A stretch of DNA of 64,000 nt, from contig NC_088305.1 of assembly GCF_032854445.1 (NCBI RefSeq), positions 18,957,717-19,021,716 of the forward strand, read 5' to 3'. This stretch comes from Liolophura sinensis. Taxonomy: Eukaryota > Mollusca > Polyplacophora > Chitonida > Chitonidae. This document shows, one piece after another, positions 12,062-24,165 of this stretch. The notes beneath the pieces are model-generated. The model was given only the letters and a program-made list of their open reading frames with translations, was not told where the DNA came from and searched no databases. The first letter of the stretch is position 1; every line of letters begins with the position of its first letter. Made by a program: the position numbers and the translations under genes.

Positions 12062-12780
12062 TTGTATGAGGAATCTGGGCTCTTGCCTTTAGCAAAAAGG
12101 CGTCTCATTCACCGACCAACACTTTTCCATAAAACAGTTTGTTAAACACCAACTCATGTTCTAAACTGCCTTATCCCAGACTTTTCTTCTAATAGACATC
12201 CCTATCCGTTGAGGTCTGTTGGATCAATTACCCCTTTCTTCTGCCTAACAGAACAGTTCAGAAATTCATTTTCCCTAACACTGTTCGAGGTTGGAATGTT
12301 CTCCCCCATCATGTGAAACAACTCAGTGATCCTCCCCAGTTTAAATCTAAGCTCAATTTATTATTTCAGTCGACAAAACAACCTCCATGGTACTACTCAC
12401 AATTTAGATTGACAAACATTTTAATACGCCGTCTTCGAAATGGCTGCAGTAATCTCAATGGCGATCTATTTGACAACTTCCTTTCTGATTCTCCAAAATG
12501 TGCTTGTGGCCAAAAGTATGAAAATGCTGAACATTACCTGTTAAAATGTCATCTGTATTGTGCACACAGGTTAAAACTAATGAATGGTGTTACGGCGTCG
12601 GGTTATGCTGGTGTTATTACGCCTGCTACGTTACTTTTTGGGCATAACACATTTCCAGCAAAATCTCATGAAATAATTATGCAACATGTGGGTTGCTTTA
12701 TTAATGAGAGCCGGAGATTTAATTCAGCAGTGTGTATTTATATTATCTGCCTTTACTCCAAGAGACAAAAACATCTGTAA
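12062..12780 (+). pseudogene. 3'-terminal fragment of a non-LTR retrotransposon ORF2 (after the RT domain)
   Basis: This is the region that follows the reverse transcriptase in many LINEs. Upstream codons give a segment ending LPLAKRRLIHRPTLFHKTVC, the usual basic stretch before the thumb. A stop follows at 12143-12145. The frame then runs to a -1/+2 shift near 12270-12280, after which FPNTVRGWNVLP continues into the open frame from 12313. That frame holds a Cys/His motif, CACG..(x8)..HYLLKC, with LLFG and a FIN-S-RF motif downstream, the typical C-terminal zinc-knuckle-like tail of CR1/Jockey/RTE-type ORF2. RT and endonuclease are absent, so this is a 5'-truncated dead copy. The exact clade is uncertain. 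Confidence 0.8.
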
Positions 12781-13017
12781 TCCTATTTGCATATTTAGTT
12801 GTATAAGTTCGGGAAATTTTCCAAAATACTGTTTTTAGATATCTATCGATTTTCCTATTTATTCAAGCACATGTCTATATTTTATCGTCCATTTTGAACT
12901 GTTGATATGTGGCTCATTTAGCACTGCACGTTCCCACCAAAAGCACTTTCTCCTGCACAGGTAATTCGCTAGTCTGATTACATTGTATATATATACGCAC
13001 ATATTGTTATTTATCAT

Positions 13018-13600
<583 letters not shown>

Positions 13601-14064
13601 TTGTGGTGTGAAGCCATCTGTTGCCTTTGTATTCTCCAGTCCTATATTTCTCTATATTAAACAGTGTCATTTTTCGGACCGAGCATTAAGTTTTATTGTC
13701 GTTAACATTCTCCCGCAATTTGACTGTGCTGTAGAAGAAGAATGAGAATGGAGATTTGGAGACAGGACTTCCGTTTCCTAACCCAGAAAAAGACGCGTGC
13801 ACCAGTGTATCAAACTGCACGCCGTACCCAGTTACTACACAGCACTACTTGTGTACCACGACATTGCTATATGAGTACGAGCACACAGAATGTGAGACTT
13901 ACCATATGTATGAACAAAAGTAGACTACAACTCAGTCTACAGAATGGAGAACAGTCTCTAAATTCTGTTCCACTTGTACGTTTTGCCTTCCAAAGCATTT
14001 TATCGTAAACCATTATTTGATCAGTATCACTATAACCACGAAAAGTGTGAAATACTTTCACACG
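13601..14064. other. No recognisable feature between two tandem arrays
   Basis: Unique-looking AT-rich sequence. An 88-codon open frame at 13742-14008 shows no domain. Confidence 0.4.
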
Positions 14065-14795
14065 GGAACAATGTGAAAATCGAGAAAAATACATGTATGA
14101 ACAGTGTAAAAATTCAAACCAGAACAGTGTGAAAATTCATCGAGGAACACGTGAAAATTTCATAAAGGAACAACGGGAAAATACATATATGAACAGTGTA
14201 AAAATTCAAACCAGAACAGTGTGAAAATTCATTTAGGAACAGCGTGAAAAATTATAAAGTAACAACGGGAAAAATAAATATATGAACAGTGTGAAAATTC
14301 AAAACAGCACAGTGTGAAAATTCATCTAGGAATAGCGTGAAAATTCATAAAGGAACAACGGGAGAAATACATATATGAATAGTGTGAAAATTCATAAAGG
14401 AACTACGGAAAAAATACGTATATGAATAGTGTGAAAATTCAAACCAGAACAGTGTGAAAATTCATTTAGGAACAGCGTGAAAAATTATAATGGAACAACG
14501 GGAAAAATACATATATGAACAGTGTGAAAATTCAAAACAGAACAGTGTGAAAATTCATCTAGGAACGGCGTGAAATTCATAAAGGAACAACGGGAAAATG
14601 CATATATGAACAATGTGAAAATTCATACCAGAGTAGCATGAAAATTCATAACAGAACAACATTTAAATTCATATCGGAACAGCGCCGAAATTCATATCAG
14701 AGCAAAACATTAAAAATCATGTCGAAACAGCGGAGAAATTCATGCCAGACCAGCGTAAAAACTAATATCGGAACAACGTGAAAATTCATACTCGA
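14065..14795. repeat. 23-bp repeat in ~93-bp higher-order units
   Basis: Monomers of about 23 bp built on GAACAGTGTGAAAATTCA alternate in a fixed order of four types: one ending AAACCA/AAACAG, one ending TTTAG/TCTAG, one with AGCGTGAAAAATTATAAAG, and one with ACAACGGGAAAAATACATAT. The four-type block recurs at about 14098, 14189, 14283 and later with spacing of 91-94 bp. Order decays after about 14620. Confidence 0.88.
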
Positions 14796-15296
14796 ACTGT
14801 GGCCACTTATCTGATTTTACTCTCTATGCTGTAATATTTTATATGTCTTTATGCTGTAAAATTCCTAAGAGACCTGTGTTTCCCCACAATAATCCCTTCA
14901 ATACGAACACACAACAAAGACTACAGTCAAATCTAAACCAGGAACGTCGTGACAGATCCACGTGGACCAGATATATACGTGGGATTTGCCTTTTTTATCA
15001 CAGGCGGTCTGAACGCGTGAATTAGTTAACGACAGCTAGACGTCTAGACCCACACCACATAGCAATCACACCGCCTTGATATAGGGCGCCATTTGGACAA
15101 TTTGGTGGCAAATCACGCACAACGGGTTAGGACAGGAAAAGATGGTCTCATTAAAATGGATAAGAAGGCTGTGGCTGTTGGTAATAGGCATTAGTCTGGT
15201 ATTGAGGAGGGAGCTGAGATTTTGTTCTTCTCCTGTCAGGAAATTACATCAGCCCCGTTGATAAGTCTGTGGTTTGAAGGGGCATTCACAATCACC
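14796..15296. other. No recognisable feature
   Basis: Holds a 60-codon frame and a 5' piece of a longer frame that enters the following SINE. No domain or tandem structure. Confidence 0.4.
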
Positions 15297-15872
15297 TGCC
15301 CCGATGGCCCAGTTGGTATAGCGTCCGCTTCCAGGGAGGTAGATCCAGTGTCGATCCTCGGTCGGTTAACACTCAAGACCTTAAAAGAGGCAGCTGTAAC
15401 TCCCTCGTTTGGTGTTCAGCATGAAGGGGCAGTGCAACTGGTTGACCCTTATCAGTATAATGGTTCGGGCGAGCCGCCTTACTTGCCTTCGGTAAGTCGT
15501 CTCAGTGAATCAGCATTAGATAAAAGAGCGATGGAAATCCGTCCTGCAAGAAAGAGGCACATTACATGCACTCTAAAGATTCCTTCATTGTCATCTGAGC
15601 TCATGCTTGGCTTTCTCTCCGGCCGTACGTGGGAAGGTCTTCCACCTAACTGCGGATTGTCGTGGGTTTAACCAGGGCTCAGCCCGGTTTCCTCCCATCA
15701 TAATGCTGGTCGCAGTCATATAAGTGAAATATTCTTGAATACGGCGTAAAACACCAATGAGATAAATAAATTTAAAAAATCATTGTCACATGAATGAAAA
15801 AGCCCCAAGCACTCACTCACTCACTCATTCACTCACTCACTCACTCACTCACTCACTCACTCACTCACTCAT
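15297..15872 (+). mobile_element. SINE-B split by a nested SINE-A
   Basis: The SINE-B head reads CCCAGTTGGTATAGCGTCCG (box-A position) and GTGTCGATCCTCGGTC (box-B position). The body continues to GATTCCTTCATTGTCA. The copy is interrupted by SINE-A at 15594-15779, resumes at about 15780 with an internal deletion, and ends AGCCCCAAGCACTCACTCAC in an (ACTC)n tail at about 15815-15872. Confidence 0.92.
15594..15779 (+). mobile_element. SINE-A, 5'-truncated, nested in SINE-B with 9-bp target-site duplication
   Basis: Runs from GAGCTCATGCTTGGC to GGCGTAAAACACCAATGAGA plus an A-rich tail. TCATTGTCA stands at 15585-15593 and again at 15780-15788. The 5' truncation plus the target-site duplication fit LINE-type priming. 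Confidence 0.92.
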
Positions 15873-16355
15873 CCACAATCATAACACTCAGGTTTCTAGG
15901 GGGACACAATGGCTAACCGTGGAGAAATTCTCTCTTCCTACTTCGTTGGGGTGGTGTTCTCAGAGAAATTACCTACCTGAAATCTGTTTTGTTGTATAAT
16001 ATGTCCTATTAAACACATTTATTTCTTTGATATAGTCTACTTTTGTACAGATGTATGTAGAGTTATGATCGTGCGTTTTTATAGTTTATCATAAGATGTT
16101 AACACGAAAATGTTTCCGAAATTTTGATGGGCAACGCCAAAAATCATACCCTCAGTGGATATATATAGGTTACACGAGCACACTGATTTTCCTTACTACT
16201 TATGTAGTAAATTTGTCAACTTCGACCTTAAAAATATACCTCATCGAACTTTCGCGTGGTACCATGTCATATCACTACATGCCGCCTGCACTTTTTTCTA
16301 CAACGTATCAAAAATCTGATATAGTTTAACCTGATGCAAAATAGCAATGCAGAAA
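15873..16355. other. No recognisable feature
   Basis: Short frames of 69 and 77 codons without recognised domains. AT-rich. Confidence 0.4.
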
Positions 16356-16585
16356 TATATTTATTTCATTGGTGTTTTACGCCGTACTCAAGAATATTTC
16401 ACTTATGCGACGGCGGCCAGCATTATGGTGGGAGGAAATCGGGCACAGCCCGTGGGAAACCCACGACCATCCGCACGTTGCGGCAGACCTTCCCACGTAC
16501 GGCCGGAGAGGAAGCCAGCATGAGCTGGACGAACTCACAGCGACCGCATTGGTGAGAGGTTCCTGGGCCATTACGCTGCGCTAGG
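16356..16585 (-). mobile_element. SINE-A, near full length
   Basis: TTGGTGTTTTACGCCGTACT, GACGGCGGCCAGCATTATGG, CCACGTACGGCCGGAGAGGA and GGCCATTACGCTGCGCTAG are all present; only the outermost head is missing. Three overlapping open frames of 64-73 codons here are repeat-derived and recur in the copy at 41641. Confidence 0.93.
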
Positions 16586-18025
16586 GTATCAACAATCTAA
16601 AATGTCTGTCTGGCAGTATTATCCTATCAGGTCCACTTCACTCTTCAATTCGGGAGACAAATCTGAGATCCAACTGCCTGAATTGCGCATGTGTAAACTG
16701 TAGGCCTTTCTGGCAAAATGGCGCCACTGTTTCTCATACACTGTATCGTATGGGGCTGACGTTATACAACCTGCCTAGGTGCTATTAATGCTTGCCCTAC
16801 ATTTTCGCACCTTAACCATGTGATATTGTCATACTTGCCCAAAAGGTCGAATATATGGAGAAAGTTGACAAGAAAAAATGAAAAATTTTGAAAAATACTG
16901 GTCATGGCTAATTGTCACACGATGTCACTTATTCCAAATGGATGCAAAAAAAAAGATGACAACCAGATCACCATCAAGGACTGAAATAAATCAACAACAA
17001 AAATCAAAAAGAACGGCTTTCAACGATAAAAAATTTTCTGGTTTGTTTTATGATAAAAAGGAATCTTTTTGCACACAGCCCAAGCCTTATTGTCACGTGT
17101 CACATTTTCTCAATGAACTCCTGTTGAATTCTGCCTTCTTTGTGACGAGGGGAATAGATTGTGTTGTTTTATACTTCCTCTGCTGAACGTCGTTGTAAAT
17201 TGTTTCTGACAGGATTAATACACAGGAGAGGCACATTAGTTACACTGGAAATCCAATAAACAAACTTCGTGTCTTTCGAAAGAAAATGGCCAAAATGATC
17301 CAGTCATCGGTGAGCCGTTCTTTATTTCTTCAGCCGAGAATTTGAAATGTCAACTACTTTTAGATCTCCACGGATTTTTTCTCACAAGCAACTTGAATCA
17401 AGAAATAAGATTTTAAACAACGGAAGGTGGGATGTAAAGATCGCAGCCGGTGAAAAGATAGCATGAATTTGAAGGATTTACTTCCTTCAAGGCTTTTGCA
17501 CGTCACGGAGAATTTATTCTTAGAGGCTTTACATGATGTGTGAGCCTGACTGAATCCGATCTCCAGCATTTTCTTTTTACATACAGAGATAAGTTTTCGC
17601 AAACCCCAGTCGTAAACAAATTTCTTGCTTCATTTTTCTTTTCTTTTTTTTTCTTTTTTGGGGCGCCAAACCTGCCGGCAAATCGCTGGCGTAATATAAT
17701 TGAAGGCAATTTTGAAAAGGTGACTAAGCAAAAATTCATCCTCGCAAAGAAGACATGCAGCCAGCCACAAATCAGAGACATAAACAATGGCGAATTTACT
17801 TCCTTTTCATTTGTATTTTTTTTTCTTTAAAGGGGACATAGTTCACTACCACGTGTCTGTTGTCTACAAAACGAGAAAAGCAACCAACGCATCACATTAT
17901 ACGGTCATTAATTCTCAACTTGTAGAAACAAGGAAAAACCAATTTTTATTTAAACATTATATCTATATACCCATAGCAAATTGAATCGGACATTCGGCAA
18001 CTGCCTGGCGATTTTGTTTATGTCA
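16586..18025. other. Intergenic, A/T-rich
   Basis: Contains an oligo-T run at about 17638-17662 and a T-run near 17815-17829. Small frames on both strands lack domains. Confidence 0.4.
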
Positions 18026-18128
18026 ATACATGATGTTTTGTGTCAATACATGACACAATACATGTCAATACATGATATACATGATGAATACATGATGAAT
18101 ATATGATGAATACATGATGAATATATGA
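18026..18128. repeat. 11-bp (alternating 22-bp) short tandem repeat
   Basis: GATGAATACAT alternates with GATGAATATAT, preceded by irregular copies of GTCAATACATGA. The C/T alternation gives a 22-bp dimer. Confidence 0.85.
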
Positions 18129-20706
18129 TTCCGACTACTTTCAAGAAAAAAATCTCACTCAAGGCGGAGAAAAAAAGGCCGAATTTAAGACTCCAAACAT
18201 TTTTAAAGGACTCGTGTAATCTTACTGCACTTAGTTACAGCAAACAAATGTCACGTGCTAAAATCTACTCTATGAATTCTTCATCTTATTGCAGTTTCAA
18301 ACTGGCGTGGGAATACTCTGTAAATAGTCTGTATTCAGTTATTCTGTGAGCCGTTAAATGAATCAAAGTAATCAAAAGAGACCAAGAAAGTCTGCTACAT
18401 AGGAAGTGCCATAAAACTATTTTGGAGTCTGTCGAAAAGAAAATTTTTATTTCACAAATCGGTCAGCCGTTCTTTATTTGTTTAAATAGTTGTGGATATG
18501 AAAATTCAAATACTTACAGCTTTCCATGCTTTTTTTTAGTTTTTTAGTTTTAAGACTTAAGTTTAGACAAAATACAAAATTCGTCTTCATTTCATTACAG
18601 GGTGCAAAATCGTCATAATTCTCCCGTAAAAAGGAAACAAAGATAATGTAAACTGGCAATAAAACGGTGGCAAGATTGTTTCCCAGCTGTCGTATATATC
18701 TAAGTTATTTTTGTTTGATGTTTTATTTGATCTGATAGACTGGATTAATCTGAAATGCAGTGTCTTTAGAGGTTTTTTTCTATACACTTACATACAAGCG
18801 CCGCAAGCCAGCCGTCTCCATTTCTTGACAAAAGAAAAAAACGACAGCTCTGGTGCCAAACGTAACAACACATGGCTATCATAAAATACTCAATTTGATG
18901 AGAAAAATATACAACAAGTGTATTCTTTAGTTATCTGAGGCACTAATAAGGAAAAAAAATTTTTACAAACATTTCCCCGTCTTCTTCACTTGACTGTTTT
19001 CCCAAACATCAAAGTTCATTAAGACCAACTACAGCATTTCACGAACAACAAACACATTTCACATGCATTAGTTTAGAAAACTATTTCTATGCTTTAGCAC
19101 GAATCTAACAAATGCGGTCAATTATCTTGCAGAAGTGTAATAAGTGGGACCATTGAAGTCTAAATGAAACACAGTGCAATACAAACATAACTAAGTGAAA
19201 CCGAAAAAAAAGGATGCAGTAATACATGTCAAAATCTAAAAAAGAAGAAACCCTAAACAGTTACAAATACGCGGTGCTGAACAAGCTCCAATACTGATAG
19301 TAACTGATACCTGTGAAATAAAAAAGTGACCCCATCATGCTACTGTTGTCCGTGAAAGGTGCACATGTAGCCCATGTAATGGAAATGAAAAAGGCTTTGT
19401 TACCTTTGACGTTAGTGTAGCAGTGACCTGTTTTATTTTAGCAACAAACCAATTAGTGAGGAAATTCTATCAATTAAAGGATTACTGGCAAGAATCTTCA
19501 TATTTTCTGCCGACTAATTGTTTGAGAAGTAGTGATAAACAGGGGAACTTCGTATGCAAATTGTGAATTTGATAGCGAGGCTAAACAGTCCGTGACGTAA
19601 CCGTTTGAAGTAGCTGGTTTGATCCGCTGTTAAACAGCTATAAACCCGCATCGATAAAGGATTCATTTCGACTGAAATTTGCGACGAATAGTTGTATAGA
19701 GCCTAGAGAAATCACAGGTGGAGATCTCGATCCGGTATGTGTATCTCCGCATCTGGTTCCGGTTCGATCCGGTCTTTGGCCAAATTGTGTGCTAACTGGC
19801 TGGTGAGTTACCCACGGAGCTCCCGTTTTCGTCCAACTCGTCCAAAGATCGGACAAGTGAAAAATCCTTGAGATTCTTGTGTATTTATTTGATTACTTTT
19901 TAACGCCAAAGTCAGGAGATACGTGTGAATCATCTGTCACTCACGAAAAGACCGTGTGCTTCCATATCTTTTATACGGTAGCTTAAAGCCAGTATATCCT
20001 CAATCGCAAACGTGACAGCCTTGTCCTCTACCAGTCATTAAAGGCTTCCAGGCAGCTGACAATTGCCATATTGCATGGGAAACACACACAAAAAATGCGA
20101 CATGAATTCTGTCTTAAGCCAAACCAAGAATTATACCACCTAGGTCTAGAGCTTTAAAAGTTTAGGAGATTAATGACCCGTCCCCAGGGAAATAACGACC
20201 CGATTGCCCGTGTACTGACTGTACATCCCCATGGAAGTATCACCCAATAAACATTCCTTCACATTTTACAACCCTGGAAACGAATCCTCTGAATTTTTTG
20301 CTTCAGGGTCACGGAAACCATATTATAGTAAATCAGACTACTAGCAAATCAGGCTTTCTATTCGGCAACCCAAGAAAATTTGTGGACTGTTCTTCGTCCA
20401 TAAAGGCCAATACTCAGTGGATAAGCCCAGTGTATATGGCGTAAGCGGTTGCCAGAGGCACATATGTAGAACTCGAACAGGGAAGAAGTATAGAGTAATA
20501 ATCTTATAGGAAATGGAGTTTGGCTTCTAGGTACATGTACCCTACGAAATCCATTCTAACAAAACAATAGGCATGTACGTGGTTCTTACAATTTCTTTGC
20601 CACGGTATTGCTGAAGTACTGTCGAGTTAGCGTAAAGAATGAATGACGGAATTACTGACAGAATGAACAAATGAATGCATAAACGAATGAATCAATGATT
20701 TATTTA
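18129..20706. other. Intergenic, no recognisable feature
   Basis: A/T-rich; open frames up to 74 codons carry no motif I recognise. No SINE copies were seen in this stretch, unlike most of the window. Confidence 0.4.
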
Positions 20707-20790
20707 TTTATTCATTCATTCATTCATTCATTCATTCATTCATTCATTCATTCATTCATTCATTCATTCATTCATTCATTCATTCATTTA

Positions 20791-20851
<61 letters not shown>

Positions 20852-20853
20852 TT
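20707..20853. repeat. (ATTC)n followed by (ATTT)n microsatellite
   Basis: About 20 ATTC units (20707-20787) pass into ATTT units that form the reversed tail of the adjacent SINE-A. The low-complexity frame of I/H/S/F repeats is not a gene. Confidence 0.97.
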
Positions 20854-21066
20854 TGCTTGTTTGGTGTTTTACGCCATACTAAAGAATAATTCACTGATAC
20901 GACGGCGGCCAGCATTATGGAGGGAGATCCAGGGGAAACCTTCGATCATCGGCAGGTTGCTGCAAGACCTTCCCATGTAGGGTGGGAGAAGAAGCCAGTA
21001 TGAGCTGGACTCATGTGGAACGCAATTCACGTGGACTGCATTGCTACGTCATTGTGGCGCACTAAG
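20854..21066 (-). repeat. SINE-A, diverged
   Basis: TTGGTGTTTTACGCCATACT, GACGGCGGCCAGCATTATGG and GGTTGCTGCAAGACCTTCCC match. The head end at GCATTGCTACGTCATTGTGG is strongly altered. Confidence 0.88.
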
Positions 21067-22081
21067 ATAAGACATATGATAAGACTTGTGGATTTAGCAT
21101 ACTGCGAAGTACCTAATTTTGGCGTGGAACTAATCTTTGCGGATTTCGCGGTCAATAATTAATCGCGAAAAATAATTTCAGCGAAAAAAATACCCAATAT
21201 TGAATCATATACTATAGGTAGTAGTAATAATGAAGTGAAATTTCTGCCAGGGTGTCGAGAGTTGCGCTGAGAAAGCCCGACAGGCCAGCTAAATTTTTTA
21301 ACAGCAGGGAAGGGAAATTATGGTTTAAATGTACACAAACTCTGGTGCTAAGGTTTGGTGGGTATAAAACAAAGTGGCAGTTCATTCATCTTTAGTTTGA
21401 TCAATCTTTGCTATGCCGGTAATGTGAAAGAAAAATAGATACCTGTACGTGCTGGCTTCTAATGAATGTCGCTCTGATATATGCTATCCGATTGGCTGTG
21501 TCTCCTCTGTGATCCAATGAGTGAGCTTCTAACAAACTTTGAAGTGTGTACAACAGGACAATAGCTATTTGACAGCTACGGCAATGTTTGCAGTTTCTGA
21601 CCAGCTACAGAGGACGACTAAAACTGAAAACAATGCAATATTTACCATGGTAAAGAATGAGTGACTGGTGCCGATAATGGCGAATTCATATCTTTTGCGT
21701 TGAACTGCTCAGAAGGTGACAGGTCACTTTGCCAGATGTTTAAAAGTGCTCATCAATGATTCAAAAAGAAGTGACACGTGTTTGAGTACTCCTCACGGTA
21801 GGTGCAAAAGTAATCTTCTTACGAAGTGGTAATCCATCCCCCATCGTTTTAAACTCTGATCCAGATCACGACACCGCAAGAAACAAAGGAGGATTAAAGT
21901 CACCCATGATGATACCTGTTTTACGTGCTTGAATAACTTTGGCCATATTATATCTCGGAAAATTTTGTAAGATTTTAACATCTGTTTTTTAGTATTCTCT
22001 TAAATACACGAAAATTAATTCCCGCGATCATATTTTTGGAGAAAATCCGCGAAATTGAATTCCAGTGAATAATAAGTACTT
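21067..22081. other. No recognisable feature
   Basis: Sequence between a SINE and a minisatellite with no domain-bearing frame. Confidence 0.4.
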
Positions 22082-22355
22082 TACCGTATACGGTAAGACT
22101 TGTGTTATATACGGTAAGACATGTGGCATATATGGTAAGATGTGGCATATACGGTAAAACATGTGGTATATACTGTAAGACGTGTGGTATATATGGTAAG
22201 ACGTGTGACATACGGAAAGACGTGTGGCATATACGGTAAGACGTGTGGCATATACGGTAAGATGTGTGGTAAATACGGCATGACGTGAAGTATATACGGT
22301 AAGACGTGTGGTGTATACCGTAAGATATATGGTATACACGGTAAGACTTGTGGTT
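22082..22355. repeat. Second 21-bp minisatellite (about 13 copies)
   Basis: Units built on GTGTGGCATATACGGTAAGA repeat every 21 bp, with a few 19-20-bp units. Minus-strand frames of about 100 codons with period-7 peptides (PHVLPYM type) follow from the period. The sequence is unrelated to the 21-bp array at 11.9-13.6 kb. Confidence 0.93.
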
Positions 22356-23560
22356 TCAAAACTTGGAGCTTACCTCTTCTGATCCCGTCATGACTGGGAT
22401 GGACTAAAAGCTCACACAATAAATACGTACAACCACACAGAGGTGATTAAGTGAAGATTTAGACGCCATTTGTCTCACTCTGAGCTTTTCTCACCGGCTG
22501 AACGTGTGACAGCCTATACACCGTGATTTTTCCGCCAGGAAATAGGCTGACCTTCAAATCTTGCTGATGACTGTCTCGCAAAACTTTGAAGGTCATATGT
22601 CTTGAGTCCATTTCTAGCAATGAAACGGCAAGCACTCAAATTTGTCCCCAAAAAATGATTCACAGCTTCAATAAATTAACCTCAGCAACTTCGAAAAATG
22701 TAATAACCCAAGACGAGATGATCTGTGTCGATTGGATTGTCTTAACCTACCTAATACCAGCTTTCTTTGATAAGCAACGTTACTCGAAAATCAAAACAAT
22801 TTTAATCAAAGAGTTTTGCATAACGGAATGAGAAAAATGGAGATCAAGTTATGCAATATAATTACACGACAGTACGTCTTTATATTTGTCTTCCTGTTTG
22901 ATTTTATTGGAACGTTGCTTTTTGCTTGTTGCTCTTGTCCATGCTGTTGTGTAATCTGGCGAATCATCTTGATTTTTCAGGGTTTAATAAAACGATCGCA
23001 CTGCTATTACACTAGAATCTCGCTTCATCCGACCATCCTTCCCAAAACTTGAATGAAATATTCATTTTAGAACTGTATTTTTTTCTGTGAATTTTTCAGC
23101 ACATCTTCGTTGTTTTCAGTGATCTTACCAGCCACTCCCATTAATAACAATAATTATAAGGTATTAAAATCCCCTTATACAAATGTTCAACTTGGGAAAA
23201 CATAGCACGAATCTTTATTCTCGTCAAGTCTCGATTATCATTAGAAGTTAACCAAACTGCATATTCCACCTTCTTGATTATCATTCACGTTCCAGCAGCA
23301 TCAATAATTTGAAAACATAACACCTGAGTGCCCTAGGCTGCTAAGAAAACCTAAAATGTACATTTTCCCGTCGGCAAAATGACTTTGTTATCTCAAATTC
23401 AAAAGACTTGGAATGATTTCCTTAAGTATGACTGGGAGCTTAAGAGTCCAAAAATGTATTTGTGCATAGCAGTAGCACGTAACACATTAACTTTATTTTG
23501 TTAATCGCGCTAACACATCTCACAATTACGTATGCCATTTTGGCATAAATGTAATACGCG
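22356..23560. other. No recognisable feature
   Basis: Open frames of about 80 codons at 22586-22831 and 22816-23052 have no motif; the second includes a Cys-rich hydrophobic run but no supporting context. Confidence 0.35.
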
Positions 23561-24056
23561 TTTACGTCATTTGAGAACAATGGTATCTCATTCCACATTT
23601 ACATCATTTGAGAGCAACAGTATCTCATTCCACATTTACATTATTTCAGAACAACGGTATCTCATTCCACATTTACATCATTTAAGAACAACAGTATCTC
23701 ATTCTACATTTACATCTCATTCCACATTTACATCATTTGAGAAGAACGGTATCTCATTCCACATCTACATCATTTGAGAGCAAGGGTATCTCATTCCACA
23801 TTTACATTATTTGAGAACAACAGTATCTCATTCCACATTTGCATCTTTTGAGAACAACGGTATCTCATTCCACATTTACATCATTTGAGAACAATTTTAA
23901 CACACGGGACACTGACATAATTTAAGAACAAGGGGAAAGCATTGCACATTTACATCATTTGAGAACAACTGTAGCGCATTGCACTTTTGCGTCATTTGTG
24001 AAGAACTGCAGCGCATTGCACCCCTGCATCATTTGAGAACTACAATAACACATTGC
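23561..24056. repeat. 37-bp minisatellite (about 13 copies, decaying rightward)
   Basis: Units contain ATTTGAGAACAACGGTATCT and CATTCCACATTTACATC. Spacing is 37 bp in the left part, with one internal short duplication near 23705. Copies after 23900 are increasingly altered (GCGCATTGCAC replaces CATTCCAC). Confidence 0.93.
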
Positions 24057-24165
24057 ACACGTCATTTGTCCATGGCCGTAACATTATAGATAGCATGCCA
24101 ACAAAAATCAAACCTTTCCCCTCGTAAACTTTTTTTCTATTTCTACAACATGAGTTCGAAGCCAT

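Noticed and set aside
17503..17787. 94-codon minus-strand frame with a K/E run
   Set aside because: The run comes from an oligo-T/C tract; no domain and no conserved neighbour.
20695..20889. Low-complexity frame rich in I, H, S and F
   Set aside because: Translation of (ATTC)n and (ATTT)n microsatellite.
23561..24056. CRISPR-like array (37-bp period)
   Set aside because: The whole unit repeats, with no variable spacers and no cas genes.
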